NCBI RefSeq assembly: GCF_015291645.1
Contig: NZ_CP030055.1
Coordinates: 620,001-684,000, forward strand
Direction of reading: 5' to 3'
Origin: Bradyrhizobium sp. CCBAU 53340
Lineage (GTDB): Bacteria; Pseudomonadota; Alphaproteobacteria; Rhizobiales; Xanthobacteraceae
Length of the DNA: 64,000 nucleotides
The notes beneath the pieces are model-generated. The model made no database searches. It saw only the letters and a list, made by a program, of their open reading frames with translations, and was not told where the DNA came from. The translations under genes and the position numbers were made by a program. Shown piece after piece: positions 62,896 to 64,000 of this stretch (the stretch's first letter is position 1; each line of letters opens with the position of its first letter).

Positions 62896-64000
62896 ATGAG
62901 CACCACCTCCAACTCCAAGTTCCGCAACAGCAAGGAAGCGCCGACCGAGCCGTTCAAGCGCTCGGTGGCGTCCTGCCTGAAGGCGATCGCCAAGTCGCCC
63001 GAGCTCGATGTGAGCTTCGCCGCCGAACGCCCGGGCCTCGCGCCGGGCAAGGCGCGGCTGCCCGAGCCGGCGCGGAAGATGACCAAGCGCGATGCGGCGA
63101 TCGTGCGCGGCCACGCCGATTCCATCGCGCTTAAGATCGCCTGTCACGATCCCAAGGTTCACCGCAAGCTGATGCCCGGCAATCCGCAGGCGCGTGGCGT
63201 ATTCGAGGCGGTGGAGCAGGCGAGGGTCGAGGCGATCGGCGCGCGCCGCATGGCGGGCGTTGCCAAGAATCTCACCGCGATGCTCGACGACCATTTCCAT
63301 CGCGGCAAGTTCGACGAGATCACCGACCGCGCCGATGCGCCGCTCGCCGACGCGCTGGCGATGCTGGTGCGCGAGCGCCTCACCGGCATGGCGCCGCCGG
63401 CAGCCGCCAAGAAGATGGTCGATCTCTGGCGTCCCATCCTCGAAGACAAGATCGGCAAGCGGCTCGACCGGCTCGACGGCGTGGTCGAGGACCAGACCAA
63501 GTTCGGCGACGCCGTGCATGATTTGCTGACCGCGCTCGAACTCGGCGACGAGCGCAGCGCCGACAGCGAGGACAACGACGACAACGACGAGAACCAGGAC
63601 GGCGACAACGATCAGTCCGGTGCCGAGGGCTCGCCCGATTCCGACGCCGCGCAGGAGATGAGCGCCGACCAGGCGCAGGCTTCAAGCGAGGAGATGAGCG
63701 AGAGCGCGATGGAAAGCGCGCAGGCCTCGACCTCCGACACCTTCGACGACGGCGAGCTCGGCGACGACGAGACGCCGGGCGAGGCGACGCGCCCGAACCA
63801 GCACGGCAAGAACGAGCCGCGCGGGCCGGAATATCACGCCTTCGCGCCGAAATTCGACGAGGTCATCGCCGCCGAGGACCTCTGCGACCATGACGAGCTG
63901 GAGCGCCTGCGCGCCTATCTCGACAAGCAGCTCGCGCATCTTCAAGGAATCGTCGCCCGCCTCGCCAACCGCCTGCAGCGCCGTCTGATGGCGCAGCAGA
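62896..64000 (+). CDS. cobT: Aerobic cobaltochelatase subunit CobT (3' end outside window)
   Basis: The frame runs from ATG 62896 to the window end, 368 codons without a stop. [20 protein letters not shown] starts the protein; [20 protein letters not shown] and a region to about residue 214 precede a strongly acidic linker (about 215-300, rich in D, E, S, such as [20 protein letters not shown]). The start of the following part ([21 protein letters not shown]) is also seen. The C-terminal MIDAS domain lies outside. CobT joins CobS in the chelatase complex. Confidence 0.95.
   Translation, partial: MSTTSNSKFRNSKEAPTEPFKRSVASCLKAIAKSPELDVSFAAERPGLAPGKARLPEPARKMTKRDAAIVRGHADSIALKIACHDPKVHRKLMPGNPQARGVFEAVEQARVEAIGARRMAGVAKNLTAMLDDHFHRGKFDEITDRADAPLADALAMLVRERLTGMAPPAAAKKMVDLWRPILEDKIGKRLDRLDGVVEDQTKFGDAVHDLLTALELGDERSADSEDNDDNDENQDGDNDQSGAEGSPDSDAAQEMSADQAQASSEEMSESAMESAQASTSDTFDDGELGDDETPGEATRPNQHGKNEPRGPEYHAFAPKFDEVIAAEDLCDHDELERLRAYLDKQLAHLQGIVARLANRLQRRLMAQQ

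Overview
The window reads as chromosomal DNA of a high-GC alphaproteobacterium of the Rhizobiales, most likely Bradyrhizobium or a close relative. This rests on the block DUF4167-prmC-prfA-ptsP-lysC, the PHB set phaR/phaA/phaB, the aerobic cobaltochelatase genes cobS/cobT, the xerD-aroK-aroB-CorC-bolA-dnaJ run, and many palindromic intergenic repeats of the kind that crowd Bradyrhizobium genomes. The assignment is inference; no rRNA, tRNA or other species marker is present. Coding density is high and most genes are core metabolism.

Layout. 1-7069: the end of an Lrp/AsnC regulator, then a LysR-centred accessory island. On the minus strand it has LysR, a flavoprotein and an MHS transporter; on the plus strand a fold-type II PLP enzyme and three AhpD/CMD-fold proteins, the first three overlapping by 4 bases. 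7085-12604: a PilZ-PAS-PAS-GGDEF cyclase, a secreted protein, an HSL-type esterase, a branched-chain aminotransferase and a methyltransferase. 12708-15749: phaR divergent from phaA-phaB. 15852-19682: an EamA transporter, a cupin, gloB, a methyltransferase and DUF4167. 19683-28031: an unassigned 461-base gap, then prmC, a wedged-in MarR gene, prfA, ptsP, lysC, a PH-domain membrane protein and ubiG. 28072-28579: a GIY-YIG nuclease gene bracketed by perfect 30-bp inverted repeats. 28684-40874: an EamA transporter, the comF-grxC-nitrilase-DUF1178 run, a methyltransferase, a Nudix hydrolase, a TadG-like vWA protein, argJ, a parvulin isomerase and secA. 41103-49241: a MarR gene divergent from an AmiC-like binding protein without a signal peptide, an amidase and a complete branched-chain/urea-type ABC transporter. 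49464-58070: an L,D-transpeptidase lipoprotein, accA, xerD, a 48-residue membrane protein, aroK-aroB, a CorC-family protein, bolA and a DnaJ-domain protein. 58337-64000: two divergent citrate-synthase-family genes, one fused to an HTH, then dedA, cobS and the start of cobT.

How the parts work together. The amide cluster looks like one unit: the transporter imports an amide-like solute, the amidase hydrolyses it, and the AmiC-like protein with the MarR protein probably sense and control it. The PHB genes condense and reduce acetyl-CoA under PhaR control. cobS/cobT supply two subunits of the cobalt chelatase of vitamin B12 synthesis.

The strongest candidates for undescribed biology are (i) the GIY-YIG gene inside an inverted-repeat unit that matches a gene-less repeat elsewhere in the window, (ii) the HTH-citrate synthase fusion facing a second citrate synthase whose catalytic Asp is replaced by Glu, with a palindrome abutting the fusion's start codon, and (iii) the LysR-flavoprotein-PLP-CMD island. 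All functional statements are from reading the sequence; no database search was run.
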